64,000 nt of DNA from JBMNMU01 sp050953505 (GCA_050953505.1 JBMNMU010000001.1:2542001-2606000), one strand, 5' to 3'. Positions 9,202-17,736 are shown, counted from the first letter of the stretch. Notes: generated from the letters alone by a model not told the origin. Translations and numbers: made by a program.

Positions 9202-10050
9202 ATGAAAAAAATAGGTGTTTTAGGAACAGGCACAATGGGTGCCGGAATTATCCAAGTATTGGCCCAGAACGGCTATGAAGTAGTTCTTAGAGCGAGAAGA
9301 GAAACATCTGTAGAAAGAGGAATTGCTACAATTACAAAGAATCTTGACAGAATGATAGCAAAAGAAAGACTTACAGAAGCTGAAAAAGATGAAATCATGA
9401 GCAGAATCAAAGGCTCAACAGACATTAGCATCGTTGCTGATGCAGATCTAATTATAGAAGCAGCTACTGAAGATTTAGAAGCGAAAAAAGCTCTATTTGC
9501 AGAACTAGATGAGCTTTGCAAGCCTGACACCATTATTGCAACAAACACTTCAGCTCTATCCATTACAGAAATTGCTAATGCAACAAAAAGACCAGACAAA
9601 ATTATCGGTATGCACTTCTTCAACCCGGTTCCAGTAATGAAATTGGTTGAAATCATCAAAGGTCTTACAACTTCAGAGGAAACAAAAAACACTATTCTTG
9701 AACTTACAAGGAGCATTGGTAAAACACCTGTAGAAGTTGAAGAAGCACCTGGATTTGTCGTTAACAGAATTCTAATTCCAATGATTAATGAAGGTATCGG
9801 CATCCTTGCTGACGGAGTAGCATCTGCAGCAGATATTGACGAAGCGATGAAGCTTGGTGCAAACCATCCAATCGGGCCTCTTGCTTTAGGAGATTTAGTT
9901 GGACTTGACGTATGCTTGGCCATTATGGAAACACTTCACACAGAATATGGCGATGACAAATATAGACCGCACACACTTCTTAGAAAAATGGTAAGAGCAA
10001 ACAAGCTTGGAAGAAAAACAGGCGAAGGATTCTACAATTACAATAAATAA
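9202..10050 (+). CDS. hbd: 3-hydroxybutyryl-CoA dehydrogenase
   Basis: A 282-residue NAD(P)-dependent enzyme that interconverts acetoacetyl-CoA and 3-hydroxybutyryl-CoA in butyrate or crotonyl-CoA metabolism. An N-terminal Rossmann motif GVLGTGTMGAGI is followed by NTSALSITEIA and the substrate-domain block GMHFFNPVPVMKLVEII with the catalytic His; the C-terminal helical domain contains GFVVNRILIPMINE. The length is the usual one for Clostridium Hbd. The start is at ATG 9202 with GGAGG 8 bp upstream. It stands alone here, not in the common crt-bcd-etf-hbd cluster. Confidence 0.95.
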   Translation: MKKIGVLGTGTMGAGIIQVLAQNGYEVVLRARRETSVERGIATITKNLDRMIAKERLTEAEKDEIMSRIKGSTDISIVADADLIIEAATEDLEAKKALFAELDELCKPDTIIATNTSALSITEIANATKRPDKIIGMHFFNPVPVMKLVEIIKGLTTSEETKNTILELTRSIGKTPVEVEEAPGFVVNRILIPMINEGIGILADGVASAADIDEAMKLGANHPIGPLALGDLVGLDVCLAIMETLHTEYGDDKYRPHTLLRKMVRANKLGRKTGEGFYNYNK

Positions 10051-10087
10051 GTTCACTTAACTTATAACAAAACTTACTGAAAAAAAT

Positions 10088-10116
10088 GAGTCAGGGAAGA
10101 AAACCCTGACTCTCTA
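10088..10116 (+). terminator. Hairpin terminator after hbd
   Basis: GAGTCAGGG (10088-10096) pairs with CCCTGACTC (10104-10112) around a 7-nt A-rich loop, followed by TCTATT. The stem is perfect; the T-tract is weak. Confidence 0.6.
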
Positions 10117-10330
10117 TTAACCTTTCTAGCTATTCGCTCAAAACCCCTGTCTTATATCTTTTTCTAAAATTTGTAATGAAAAATTAATATTGAAATAGAT
10201 CTTCTCCCTTTATTTTTTTGTGGGAAAGGTATAATATATAAAGACATGCTTCTTTCTTTGTGCGATAAGCAGTAATAAAATGTAACAACAGCATAAGGTA
10301 AAAAGAGATTAGAGGGGAATTTTATTAGTA

Positions 10331-11332
10331 ATGGGATTAAATAAAAAGAAAAAGCGAACTAGTTCTTCTAAAGGTTTTTTCAAAACCTTTATCATCGCAT
10401 TTATTGTATTTACAGTAATTTTTACACCATCCTTGGCATTGTTGGGAAAAGTTGCAGACGGTAGGTTTATTCCAACGGCAGAAGGAGAAGAAAAAGTTAC
10501 ACTTCGAGATGAACTGCCTTTTATTGTAAATGAAGATAGCCCATTTTTTGAGGCGTTTAAGAATACAAATCGTGTAAATGTATTGCTCCTTGGCGTTAAT
10601 GACGGTCTAACAGACACCATCATTTTGGCCAGCTTTGACATGGATGTAAAGCATGTAGACTTAATTTCAATTCCTAGGGACACCTATTATCATCGAAAAG
10701 GATATAATGGTGATGCAGAGAATAAACTGAATGCGGCCTACAGAAAAAATCCTGTGAATACGGCCAAGGCAGTTAGCGAAATATTACTAGGTATGCCCAT
10801 CAATTATTATGCAGTTATTGACTATAAGGGAATAGAAAATATTGTAGATTCCATGGGCGGCGTGCCTATGACCATTAAAAAAGGCGGAATGTACTATAAT
10901 GATCCATATGACAAACCACCGCTGAAAATTGCCATTCCAGAGGGGGATCAGCTCCTGGACGGGAAAAAAGCAGTTGAATTCTTGCGTTATAGAAGCGGTT
11001 ATAAAGATGGAGATATCGGCAGGGTAAAGGCTCAGCAGGAATTTATGAAATCAGCCTTCAGACAGTGCTTGAGTTTTGATCTTCCTAAGATTGCTAAAAC
11101 AGTTTTTAATAACGTAGATTCCGATATTACTATTGGTATGGTTACGAAATTGGCAACAAGAGCCATTGGAATGTCTGGAGATAGCATATCTACATATCTG
11201 ATGCCAGCCAACTATCAGGATGAAGCACCGTGGTATGTTTATCCGGAATCCAAAGGGATTGCGGAAATGATCAATGAGATCTATTCTATTGAACCCGAAA
11301 CTACAGATGGCGAAACAGAAGCAGAAGACTAA
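10331..11332 (+). CDS. LytR-CpsA-Psr (LCP) family cell-wall polymer ligase
   Basis: A 333-residue protein with a basic N-terminus and a single membrane segment (about residues 15-40), then an extracytoplasmic LCP domain. The domain shows NVLLLGVNDGLTDTIILAS, ISIPRDTYY with the catalytic Arg, and KAVEFLRYRSGYKDGDIGRVKAQQEF. LCP enzymes transfer undecaprenyl-linked glycopolymers onto peptidoglycan at the outer face of the membrane. The domain appears complete. No polymer synthesis gene adjoins it. Confidence 0.92.
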   Translation: MGLNKKKKRTSSSKGFFKTFIIAFIVFTVIFTPSLALLGKVADGRFIPTAEGEEKVTLRDELPFIVNEDSPFFEAFKNTNRVNVLLLGVNDGLTDTIILASFDMDVKHVDLISIPRDTYYHRKGYNGDAENKLNAAYRKNPVNTAKAVSEILLGMPINYYAVIDYKGIENIVDSMGGVPMTIKKGGMYYNDPYDKPPLKIAIPEGDQLLDGKKAVEFLRYRSGYKDGDIGRVKAQQEFMKSAFRQCLSFDLPKIAKTVFNNVDSDITIGMVTKLATRAIGMSGDSISTYLMPANYQDEAPWYVYPESKGIAEMINEIYSIEPETTDGETEAED

Positions 11333-11374
11333 TAAATGGCGAAATAAAAAACATGAGACTAATTACTACTATTA

Positions 11375-11397
11375 AGCGGGGCGTATGTCGCTCCGCT
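11375..11397. other. Hairpin in the LCP-rho gap
   Basis: AGCGG-GCG pairs with CGC-CCGCT, each arm having one unpaired base (11375-11397). No T-tract follows, so terminator function is doubtful. The remainder of 11333-11745 is AT-rich with no gene seen; it must contain the rho promoter, but none stands out. Confidence 0.4.
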
Positions 11398-11745
11398 ACA
11401 TTAACAATGATTTCGTTGTAATTAATAAATAATTTGATTATGTCAAATGATATTCTAATAACATTCTGAAAAGTGTCCTGGGTGAAATGATGCAGCTCTG
11501 GATTGTTCTTTCCCATAGATTAGTGATAGATTCTTCAATTAAATTGGCGTATTATCTCTATTTATTGCATAATAGCATGTTTTATTTATTGCAAAGTGTG
11601 TAATATATTTTATGTCTGACTAATTTCTTTTGAGATATAAATTCTTATACATAAATTCCAATTTTAATTTTAACTCAATACAAATTATTTTATTTTCAAA
11701 ATACGTTTGCCAGCGTTTATCTGGCTAAGCATTCATGGAGGGTAT

Positions 11746-13698
11746 ATGGATACTGACATATTAAAGGATAAAAAGCTCACTGAACTACGTGAAATTGCAA
11801 AAGCATTTCAGATTGAGGGAGTTTACAAACTAAAGAAAGCAGAGCTTCTTGAAGCCTTAATTGCTGAGGCGGGGAAGGCGAAAGCTTTAAATGCTGATGC
11901 GCAGACGACAACGGATCAAGAGCAAATACAGGAAAACCAGGACTTGAAGCCTGCAGATCAAGGAGATGTACCTGCACCTGGGAAGAAACGTACAGGACAA
12001 TCAAAACAAAAATCTGTTGAATCTCAAGCAGCCAAAGGAAGTGACCAAGGGACTCCGGCAAGAAGAGGAAGAAAAAGAAAAGAAACGGCTTCTCAGGATG
12101 AACACCAGACAACGTCCCTATCAAAAGGTCAGGATCCAGATTCAAATAATATTCAATCAAGGTCTAATAACCAACCTTCCAATCGCTCTCAAATGAAAGG
12201 CCAAAGCAAAGAACAGGCCCTAGAATCGGAAAATCTTTCGGCTTCTACTCAACCTCAAAACCAAAACAAAAACAAAAACACAAGACAAAATAAAAATCAG
12301 AGCCAGGCTCAGAGTCAAGAACAAAACAATGGGCAGAATGATCATGCCCAAAATCAACCACAAGCCCAAGATCAAAATCAGGGTCAAGGAAAGGAGAATG
12401 GACCGTCTCAACCTCGGCCACAGGGTCAAGCCCAAAGCCAAACACAGCTCCAGGCTCAGTCTCAGTCTCAGACTCAGGCACAAACCCAACCTCAAGGTCA
12501 GGCACAGACCCAAATCCAACCACAGGCACAGACACAACAACAGCCCCAGAATCAAGCTCCCACTCAAGCTCACAAAGAGGATCGTCCCGAGGTGGAAGGC
12601 ATCCTGGAAATTGCAGATGGTGGTTTTGGATTTTTAAGGTTTCATAACTTCTTAACAAGTGACGAAGACGTTTATGTTTCCCCTTCACAGATTAGAAGAT
12701 TTAATTTAAAAACAGGAGATAAGATCAGAGGCATAACAAGAAAGCCTAACGATGGAGAAAAGTTTGGTGCACTGCTCTATGTAGTAACGGTTAATGGAGA
12801 CGAGCCAGGCGTTGCTATACGCAGGCCAGAATTTGATACCCTGACCCCTATTTTCCCAAATCAAAGACTTACGCTGGAAAATGGATCCACTGAATTGTCC
12901 ATGAGATTAATTGACCTTGTTGCTCCCATCGGAAAAGGGCAGAGAGGTCTCATTGTGGCGCCGCCTAAAGCAGGTAAGACAGTGCTTTTGAAGAAGGTTG
13001 CAGGCAGCATTGAAAAAAGCTATCCCGAGGTTGAACTTATTGTCCTTTTGGTTGACGAAAGGCCGGAGGAAGTAACAGATATGCAGCGTTCCATTAACGG
13101 TGAAGTAATCTATTCTACCTTTGACGAGCTTCCACAAAACCATGTAAAGGTTGCGGAGATGGTTCTTGCAAGAGCCCAGCGATTGGTAGAGCATGGTAAG
13201 GATGTTGTTATACTTCTTGATAGTATTACAAGACTGGCTAGAGCTTATAACCTTGTGATCCCTTCAACGGGAAGGACTCTATCCGGAGGTTTGGATCCAG
13301 GGGCCCTACACAAGCCGAAAAAGTTTTTCGGTGCGGCTAGAAAGATGGAGGAAGGGGGAAGCATTACCATTCTTGCCACAGCCCTAGTTGAAACAGGGAG
13401 CCGTATGGACGATGTGATCTTCGAAGAATTTAAAGGAACGGGAAATATGGAGCTTCATTTAGACAGAAAGCTTTCTGAGAAACGTATCTTCCCGGCTATA
13501 AATCTCAATAAATCGGGTACAAGAAGAGAAGACCTTCTGTTATCTCAGGAGGAGCTTGAAGGAATTTGGACAATGCGTCGCGCATTAGCAAACATAGGTA
13601 CCCAGGAGGTTACAGAAAATATTATTGACCAGCTTGCCCATACAAAAAATAATGCGGACTTTATTCAGTTAATTAAAAAGACAAAACTAGAGAGCTGA
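11746..13698 (+). CDS. rho: Transcription termination factor Rho with large Q/N-rich insert
   Basis: A 650-residue hexameric RNA helicase that ends transcription. Residues 1-45 form the Rho_N SAP-like helical domain. Residues about 46-281 are low-complexity: charged Ser/Lys-rich first, then from about 164 to 278 almost entirely Gln with Asn, Ala, Ser and Pro. The cold-shock-like RNA-binding domain starts at about 282 (EVEGILEIADGGFGFLRF). The ATPase core has Walker A APPKAGKT (about 405-412) and Walker B VVILLDSITR (about 487-496). Rho without such an insert is about 420 residues. A Q/N-rich segment in the same place makes Clostridium botulinum Rho prion-forming, so similar behaviour is possible here. 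The start at 11746 has GGAGGG three bases upstream; the frame is open to 11707. Confidence 0.96.
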   Translation: MDTDILKDKKLTELREIAKAFQIEGVYKLKKAELLEALIAEAGKAKALNADAQTTTDQEQIQENQDLKPADQGDVPAPGKKRTGQSKQKSVESQAAKGSDQGTPARRGRKRKETASQDEHQTTSLSKGQDPDSNNIQSRSNNQPSNRSQMKGQSKEQALESENLSASTQPQNQNKNKNTRQNKNQSQAQSQEQNNGQNDHAQNQPQAQDQNQGQGKENGPSQPRPQGQAQSQTQLQAQSQSQTQAQTQPQGQAQTQIQPQAQTQQQPQNQAPTQAHKEDRPEVEGILEIADGGFGFLRFHNFLTSDEDVYVSPSQIRRFNLKTGDKIRGITRKPNDGEKFGALLYVVTVNGDEPGVAIRRPEFDTLTPIFPNQRLTLENGSTELSMRLIDLVAPIGKGQRGLIVAPPKAGKTVLLKKVAGSIEKSYPEVELIVLLVDERPEEVTDMQRSINGEVIYSTFDELPQNHVKVAEMVLARAQRLVEHGKDVVILLDSITRLARAYNLVIPSTGRTLSGGLDPGALHKPKKFFGAARKMEEGGSITILATALVETGSRMDDVIFEEFKGTGNMELHLDRKLSEKRIFPAINLNKSGTRREDLLLSQEELEGIWTMRRALANIGTQEVTENIIDQLAHTKNNADFIQLIKKTKLES

Positions 13699-13974
13699 TT
13701 GTTGTTTAGTAACAAAATATTTGATTAGTATAAATATAAATAATGAAGGCTTGACTAGGTGTTGGATATTAAGGGAAGAGTGCTGCTATGGGCGTAAAAT
13801 GCTATTTGGACGAAGGAATCTTTGCAGAACAGATGTATCATGCTAAAGGGAGGATATTACTTCTCCATGCAAAATACTGTCTTAGGCCGTAGAATTCTGT
13901 GCAGGATACAGGATGTTAAAGGGAAGAACCGGCTCGGCTTGTAAAATTTGCTGGATACCGGATTCTATATAGAG
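13699..13974. other. Post-rho intergenic region, part 1
   Basis: No gene is seen. Two loosely similar stretches carry ATGCTAAAGGGAGG and ATGTTAAAGGGAAG (about 13848 and 13914), probably decayed duplicates. No strong terminator was found directly after rho. Confidence 0.35.
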
Positions 13975-14076
13975 CACTGGACGTTGGACACTGGACGTTG
14001 GACGCTGAACGCTGGACGCTGAACGCTGGACGCTGAACGCTGAACGCTGGACGCTGAACGCTGAACGCTGGACGCG
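13975..14076. repeat. Heptanucleotide tandem array (GGACGCT / GAACGCT)n
   Basis: About 14 consecutive 7-bp units alternate between GGACGCT and GAACGCT, with a few GGACGTT and GGACACT variants at the left end. The array ends about 40 bp before the DUF1385 start. No ribosome site or gene structure accompanies it. Because the unit length is not a multiple of three, translation gives a 7-residue repeat in any frame, which explains spurious ORFs here. Confidence 0.9.
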
Positions 14077-14118
14077 GAAGTCCTTAATATATAAGCTGAA
14101 TTAGTGGGAAAGGTTATT

Positions 14119-15165
14119 ATGGATTTAAAAAAGATATTTATAAAAGATGCTTGCCCTACAAAAGTTGGAGGACAGGCAGTTTTAGAAGGCATTATGATGA
14201 AAGGCGCAGAGCGCACTGCCGTTGTAATACGAAAACCAAATGGGCGACTGCACATCAAAACAGAGCTTTTAAAAAAGCCGGGAAAGCTGCGTAAAATTCC
14301 AATTCTTAGAGGGGTTTTTGTCTTTGTAGATGCTTTGGTCACCGGCACCAGAACCCTCCTATATTCAGCGGAGGTTTTGGAAGAAGCTGAAGGGAGCCAG
14401 GATTACGAAAAGGATAAAATGACACTATGGCTAGAAAAGAAATTTGGAGAAAAGGGCGCATTAAATGTGATGCTATATTTTTCTGTTATATTGGCCATTT
14501 TATTCACCGTAGGAATTTTTATTATTGCACCTACAGCCATTGTTAGCGGGTTTAAATATTTTACACATAATGAGATTGCTCTTAATTTGATAGAAGGTGT
14601 CTTTAGGATTATCCTTTTTGTTGTTTATATTTTCATTATTTCTAAGATGAAGGATATCAGGACGGTATTTCAATTCCACGGCGCTGAGCACAAATGCATC
14701 CATTGCTACGAAAGCGGTCTGGAGCTTACCCCAGAAAATTGTAAGGAATTCGAAACTCTCCATCCTCGATGTGGCACTAGTTTTCTTATGTTTGTCATGG
14801 TAATCAGCCTTCTACTTTTTTCTCTCCTTGGTTGGCCGGACTTAATCTGGAGAATTACCTCGAGAATCGTGTTGATTCCCGTTGTTGCAGGGTTGTCCTA
14901 TGAGCTTTTAAGGTGGGCAGGGAGAAGTGATTCAGGCCTTGTCAAGGCTTTAAGTATACCGGGTCTTCTTTTGCAGAAGCTGACTACTATTGAGCCAGAT
15001 GAGAAGCAGCTTGAGGTTGCAATTGCAGCTATGAAGGCTGTCTTGGTGCCTGATGATACGGAGACCATAGAAGGGGAATGCGATTTAGATGGAAATTTGA
15101 TTGTATCCGAGCCTGAAACTGTATCTGAACCTGGAATGGCGATACATCAGCACCAGTGCAAATAG
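14119..15165 (+). CDS. DUF1385 (YqhQ-like) membrane protein
   Basis: A 348-residue protein of the DUF1385 family, widespread in Firmicutes and often beside prmC, prfA and rho as here. It opens with the family motif VGGQAVLEGIMMKG, has several hydrophobic segments (about residues 105-135, 150-185 and 225-270), and contains the conserved QFHGAEHKCIHCYE and HPRCGTSF blocks with possible metal-binding Cys/His. Biochemical function is not established. ATG 14119 is chosen over GTG 14104 because GGAAAGG sits at 14107-14113. The last residues (AIHQHQCK) are encoded by the first unit of a short tandem repeat that continues past the stop. Confidence 0.85.
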   Translation: MDLKKIFIKDACPTKVGGQAVLEGIMMKGAERTAVVIRKPNGRLHIKTELLKKPGKLRKIPILRGVFVFVDALVTGTRTLLYSAEVLEEAEGSQDYEKDKMTLWLEKKFGEKGALNVMLYFSVILAILFTVGIFIIAPTAIVSGFKYFTHNEIALNLIEGVFRIILFVVYIFIISKMKDIRTVFQFHGAEHKCIHCYESGLELTPENCKEFETLHPRCGTSFLMFVMVISLLLFSLLGWPDLIWRITSRIVLIPVVAGLSYELLRWAGRSDSGLVKALSIPGLLLQKLTTIEPDEKQLEVAIAAMKAVLVPDDTETIEGECDLDGNLIVSEPETVSEPGMAIHQHQCK

Positions 15166-15255
15166 GCAACATAAGGACGGTGACACATCAGCATCAGTGC
15201 AAATAGGACACAAGGACGGCGATATACCAGCACCAGCAGGAATAGAGCACAAAAA
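15136..15255. repeat. Short degenerate tandem repeat overlapping the DUF1385 3' end
   Basis: Three copies of a roughly 45-bp unit containing CATCAGCACCAGTGCAAATAG, drifting between copies. The first copy encodes the C-terminus of the DUF1385 protein and supplies its TAG stop; the others are untranslated. Confidence 0.7.
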
Positions 15256-15289
15256 ATTTAGAAAAGATTGCAGCTAGGAGTTATAGCAA

Positions 15290-16165
15290 ATGGGATTAAT
15301 TATAAAAGAAATATTGCAAATAGGAGAAACGGCATTAGCACAGGCTGGTTGCATGAATCCAAAAATTGACGCAGAGATTTTAATGCGTCATTTACTTTCC
15401 ATCGACAGAACGCAGCTTTTTATCAAGTACCCCCAGGTCCTTGATGACAAGTCTTGTGAAGAGTACTTCCAACTGATAGATACCAGGGCTAGCGGAGTGC
15501 CAGTGCAATACATAACGGGAGAGCAGGAATTCATGGGAATCACCTTTAAGGTGAATGAAAATGTACTGATTCCCAGACAAGATACGGAAACATTAGTAGA
15601 AGAAATTATTGAATATGCCAATAACCTCAAAGGCAGCTATCATATATTGGATTTATGCTGTGGTAGCGGGGCCATTGGAATAAGCCTTTGTAAACATCTT
15701 AAAAATGCAAAGATGACAGGCAGTGATATTAGTGAAAAGGCGTTAGAAGTGGCTAAATATAACGCCATGCAGATAGGGGTGGATGGCAGGATTAAGTTTA
15801 CAAAAAGTGACTTGTTCGAAAATATTCGAAAAGGTTTCGGGGGCAATAAATATAATATTATAGTATCTAACCCACCTTATATCGAAAGCGAAATTATCCC
15901 TACCCTGCAGCGTGAGGTTAAAGAGCACGAGCCAATGCTGGCTTTAGACGGCGGCACTGATGGGCTTGATTTTTACAGGCGCATTGTAGCTGATGCACCT
16001 GCCTACTTAAAAAAACAAGGTATGCTTTTCTTGGAAATCGGTTACAACCAAGGACCAGCGCTTAAGGAGCTAATAAAGGAAGCAGGATATTACGAGGAAG
16101 CGGAGGTCATTCAAGACCTGGCCGGCCTTGACAGAGTGGTACGGTGCAGGCTGGCGGGTAAGTAG
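15290..16165 (+). CDS. prmC: Peptide chain release factor N5-glutamine methyltransferase
   Basis: A 291-residue SAM-dependent enzyme that methylates the Gln of the GGQ motif in RF1/RF2. An N-terminal helical domain binds the release factor. The Rossmann methyltransferase domain contains ILDLCCGSGAIGISL and the catalytic motif NPPYIE. TAGGAG lies about 10 bp before the ATG. Its substrate gene prfA is about 2.6 kb downstream in the same direction. A half copy of the GACCGAGAGATG hairpin family starts on the base after the TAG stop. Confidence 0.94.
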   Translation: MGLIIKEILQIGETALAQAGCMNPKIDAEILMRHLLSIDRTQLFIKYPQVLDDKSCEEYFQLIDTRASGVPVQYITGEQEFMGITFKVNENVLIPRQDTETLVEEIIEYANNLKGSYHILDLCCGSGAIGISLCKHLKNAKMTGSDISEKALEVAKYNAMQIGVDGRIKFTKSDLFENIRKGFGGNKYNIIVSNPPYIESEIIPTLQREVKEHEPMLALDGGTDGLDFYRRIVADAPAYLKKQGMLFLEIGYNQGPALKELIKEAGYYEEAEVIQDLAGLDRVVRCRLAGK

Positions 16166-16206
16166 GGCCGGCCACGGCCAATCATCTCTCGGTCTAATGG
16201 CTGTGA
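16166..16206 (-). repeat. GACCGAGAGATGATTGGC hairpin family, half copy R2
   Basis: One arm only, in inverse orientation (GGCCACGGCCAATCATCTC...), beginning directly after the prmC stop. It lies between prmC and the MoaE-like gene and ends 18 bp before the latter's ATG, so it may be part of the leader. Confidence 0.8.
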
Positions 16207-16224
16207 AAAGGAGTGTATTAATTT

Positions 16225-16635
16225 ATGAGTAATGAAAAAAACAAAAAAAGTTTGCCATCTATAGATGAATGGTTGAAGGAAGCAAAAGCTCATCCAGATG
16301 CTTCAAAAATTGGAATGTATTTAACTCATAATGGTGTTGTCCGTGAAACACCAAAAGCAAAGGTGCGTCAAGGGCTGGATGACGGCTCCCTCGTTAAGGG
16401 GATGGAATTTTCATATGATGCAGCAAAGGTTGAAGAAGTCATAAAAGAAACATATAAGATGGAAGGCATTTATTATATTAAGGTGTGGCTAAATGAAGGC
16501 CAGCTGCAGGTAGGCGATGACATTATGTATGTGCTAATAGGTGGGGATATAAGGCCCCATGTTGTAGATGCCCTTCAATCCTTAGTAGAAGAAATTAAAA
16601 CTAAGTGCGTTGTAGAGATTGAGCAAAAGCAATAA
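16225..16635 (+). CDS. MoaE-superfamily protein (molybdopterin synthase-like)
   Basis: A 136-residue protein. The C-terminal half has the MoaE-like pattern GQLQVGDDIMYVLIGGDIRPHVVDALQSLVEEIK, and the N-terminal half the family's MYLTHNGVVRETPKAKVR block. MoaE is the catalytic subunit that adds sulfur to precursor Z. Here the usual lysine-rich tail (WKKE) is replaced by VVEIEQKQ, so classical catalysis is doubtful. A clostridial side branch of the family with an unknown role is likely. AAAAGGAG precedes the ATG. No other molybdopterin gene is in the window. Confidence 0.6.
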   Translation: MSNEKNKKSLPSIDEWLKEAKAHPDASKIGMYLTHNGVVRETPKAKVRQGLDDGSLVKGMEFSYDAAKVEEVIKETYKMEGIYYIKVWLNEGQLQVGDDIMYVLIGGDIRPHVVDALQSLVEEIKTKCVVEIEQKQ

Positions 16636-16667
16636 AAAGGTGTGCCCTTAAATTGAAGATTGGAAAT

Positions 16668-16790
16668 TCACTACATAGTGGAACATTGTAGCTATCAGCA
16701 GTGATATTATAAAAAACCACTCTAAGACAATTAGAAACTTTGGAATCGGATTAAATATTTACATTTAGTTCGTAGAATATGCTATAATGT
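16668..16790 (+). promoter_or_regulatory. Promoter region of the small gene/GNAT pair, containing a duplicated element
   Basis: TATAAT at 16783-16788 with a weak -35 (TTACAT, 18 bp upstream) probably drives the pair. The preceding 16668-16760 is a diverged direct copy of 18558-18652 upstream of prfA; both contain ATCAGCARTGATATTA and end in GAATCGGATTAAATAT. Confidence 0.55.
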
Positions 16791-16844
16791 AGATGTATCA
16801 AAAGAATGATTAAGGAATATTATAATAGCAAAGGAGGGATTAGA

Positions 16845-17018
16845 ATGGCCACATCATCTTTTAATAAAGATTTCACCTTGAATACCAAGAAGGCTGTGGA
16901 GTCATTCGAGAGAATTATTTCTGCTCCTAACAAAAGTATTAAAATAGATAGAAATTTGGTATCGCCTGAAAAAGAGAGGCGAGGTGAGCAAAAATTAAAA
17001 CAAATGTTATCTCGCTAA
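16845..17018 (+). CDS. Small uncharacterised protein preceding a GNAT gene
   Basis: A 57-residue basic protein with an excellent AAAGGAGG site at about 16831-16838; the frame is open 13 codons further upstream without a ribosome site. The middle contains a KKAVESFERII helix and the C-terminus a charged SPEKERRGEQKLKQML helix. The gene ends 14 bp before a GNAT acetyltransferase gene. Its size, charge and coupling resemble the antitoxin half of a GNAT-type toxin-antitoxin pair, but no family is recognised and this remains a guess. Confidence 0.7.
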   Translation: MATSSFNKDFTLNTKKAVESFERIISAPNKSIKIDRNLVSPEKERRGEQKLKQMLSR

Positions 17019-17032
17019 AAAGACTAATAGAA

Positions 17033-17599
17033 ATGAGTGATGAGGCTAAAGCTCAAGAACTTATTTCTATTTTTGTTTGTGAAAAAGATGTAGACATCGA
17101 AGATTTTCTAAAAAACAGGGCAATCCAATTTGAGAAATTAGGTAAGAGTAGAACCTTTTTCATTTACGATGAAGATCAGGATGAGTTCCAGATTCTTGCC
17201 TACTTCACACTTGCTATACAGGTGTTAAAGATTTCAGAGGATATGATTTCTGGAAGGAAGGCAAAGCTCCTTGATGGATTCAGTTCTAAGATTAAAGGTG
17301 TTAAAATTTCTGAGTTTCCTTCCATACTGATTGGACAACTTGGTAAAAATGAAATGTATTCAGGAGTTATCTTTGGATCAGAAATATTGGAATATTGTTT
17401 GGCTACAATTCTTGAAGGACAAATCCGATTAGGTGGAAGAATAATCATGTTAGAATGTAAAGATATTCCTTACCTAATTAGTTTGTACGAAAAATTCGGA
17501 TTTAATGTATTGGAGAAAGATTACGAAGAAGGAGAACTTCTGCAGATGATTAAGATTCTTGAAGAAAATGAAATCATTGAACCTAAAGAAGAAGTTTAA
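17033..17599 (+). CDS. GNAT-like acetyltransferase
   Basis: A 188-residue protein. The segment GGRIIMLECKDIPYLISLYEKFGF near residues 135-160 matches the C-terminal part of the GNAT fold, with the LYEKFGF signature. The ILAYFTLAIQVL stretch near residue 55 fits the central beta strand. GNAT enzymes transfer an acyl group from acyl-CoA to amines, and small stand-alone members can be toxins acting on aminoacyl-tRNA. The start codon ATG 17033 lacks a strong ribosome site, which suggests translational coupling to the small gene upstream. The target is unknown. Confidence 0.7.
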   Translation: MSDEAKAQELISIFVCEKDVDIEDFLKNRAIQFEKLGKSRTFFIYDEDQDEFQILAYFTLAIQVLKISEDMISGRKAKLLDGFSSKIKGVKISEFPSILIGQLGKNEMYSGVIFGSEILEYCLATILEGQIRLGGRIIMLECKDIPYLISLYEKFGFNVLEKDYEEGELLQMIKILEENEIIEPKEEV

Positions 17600-17707
17600 G
17601 TTTAGATAAAATAACTACATATGTAGCCTGACTTGCCTATCAAATTGTGATGGGTTTTATTTCATTTGACTCTCTACAAAACCCAGCAATAAACAACAAA
17701 AAAGTGC

Positions 17708-17736
17708 TTGCTACAAAAGAGGACCTGTGCTAATAT
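17708..17736 (+). promoter_or_regulatory. Promoter of rpmE
   Basis: TTGCTA (17708-17713) and TAATAT (17731-17736) are separated by 17 bp, giving a leader of about 125 nt before rpmE. No leader RNA motif was recognised. Confidence 0.55.

Noticed and set aside
12245..12688. ORFs in other frames of the Rho Q/N region
   Set aside because: Low-complexity coding DNA leaves all frames open; Rho is the only one with a supported start and domains.
14104..14118. GTG start for the DUF1385 gene
   Set aside because: The purine-rich GGAAAGG lies between GTG 14104 and ATG 14119 and fits only the latter.
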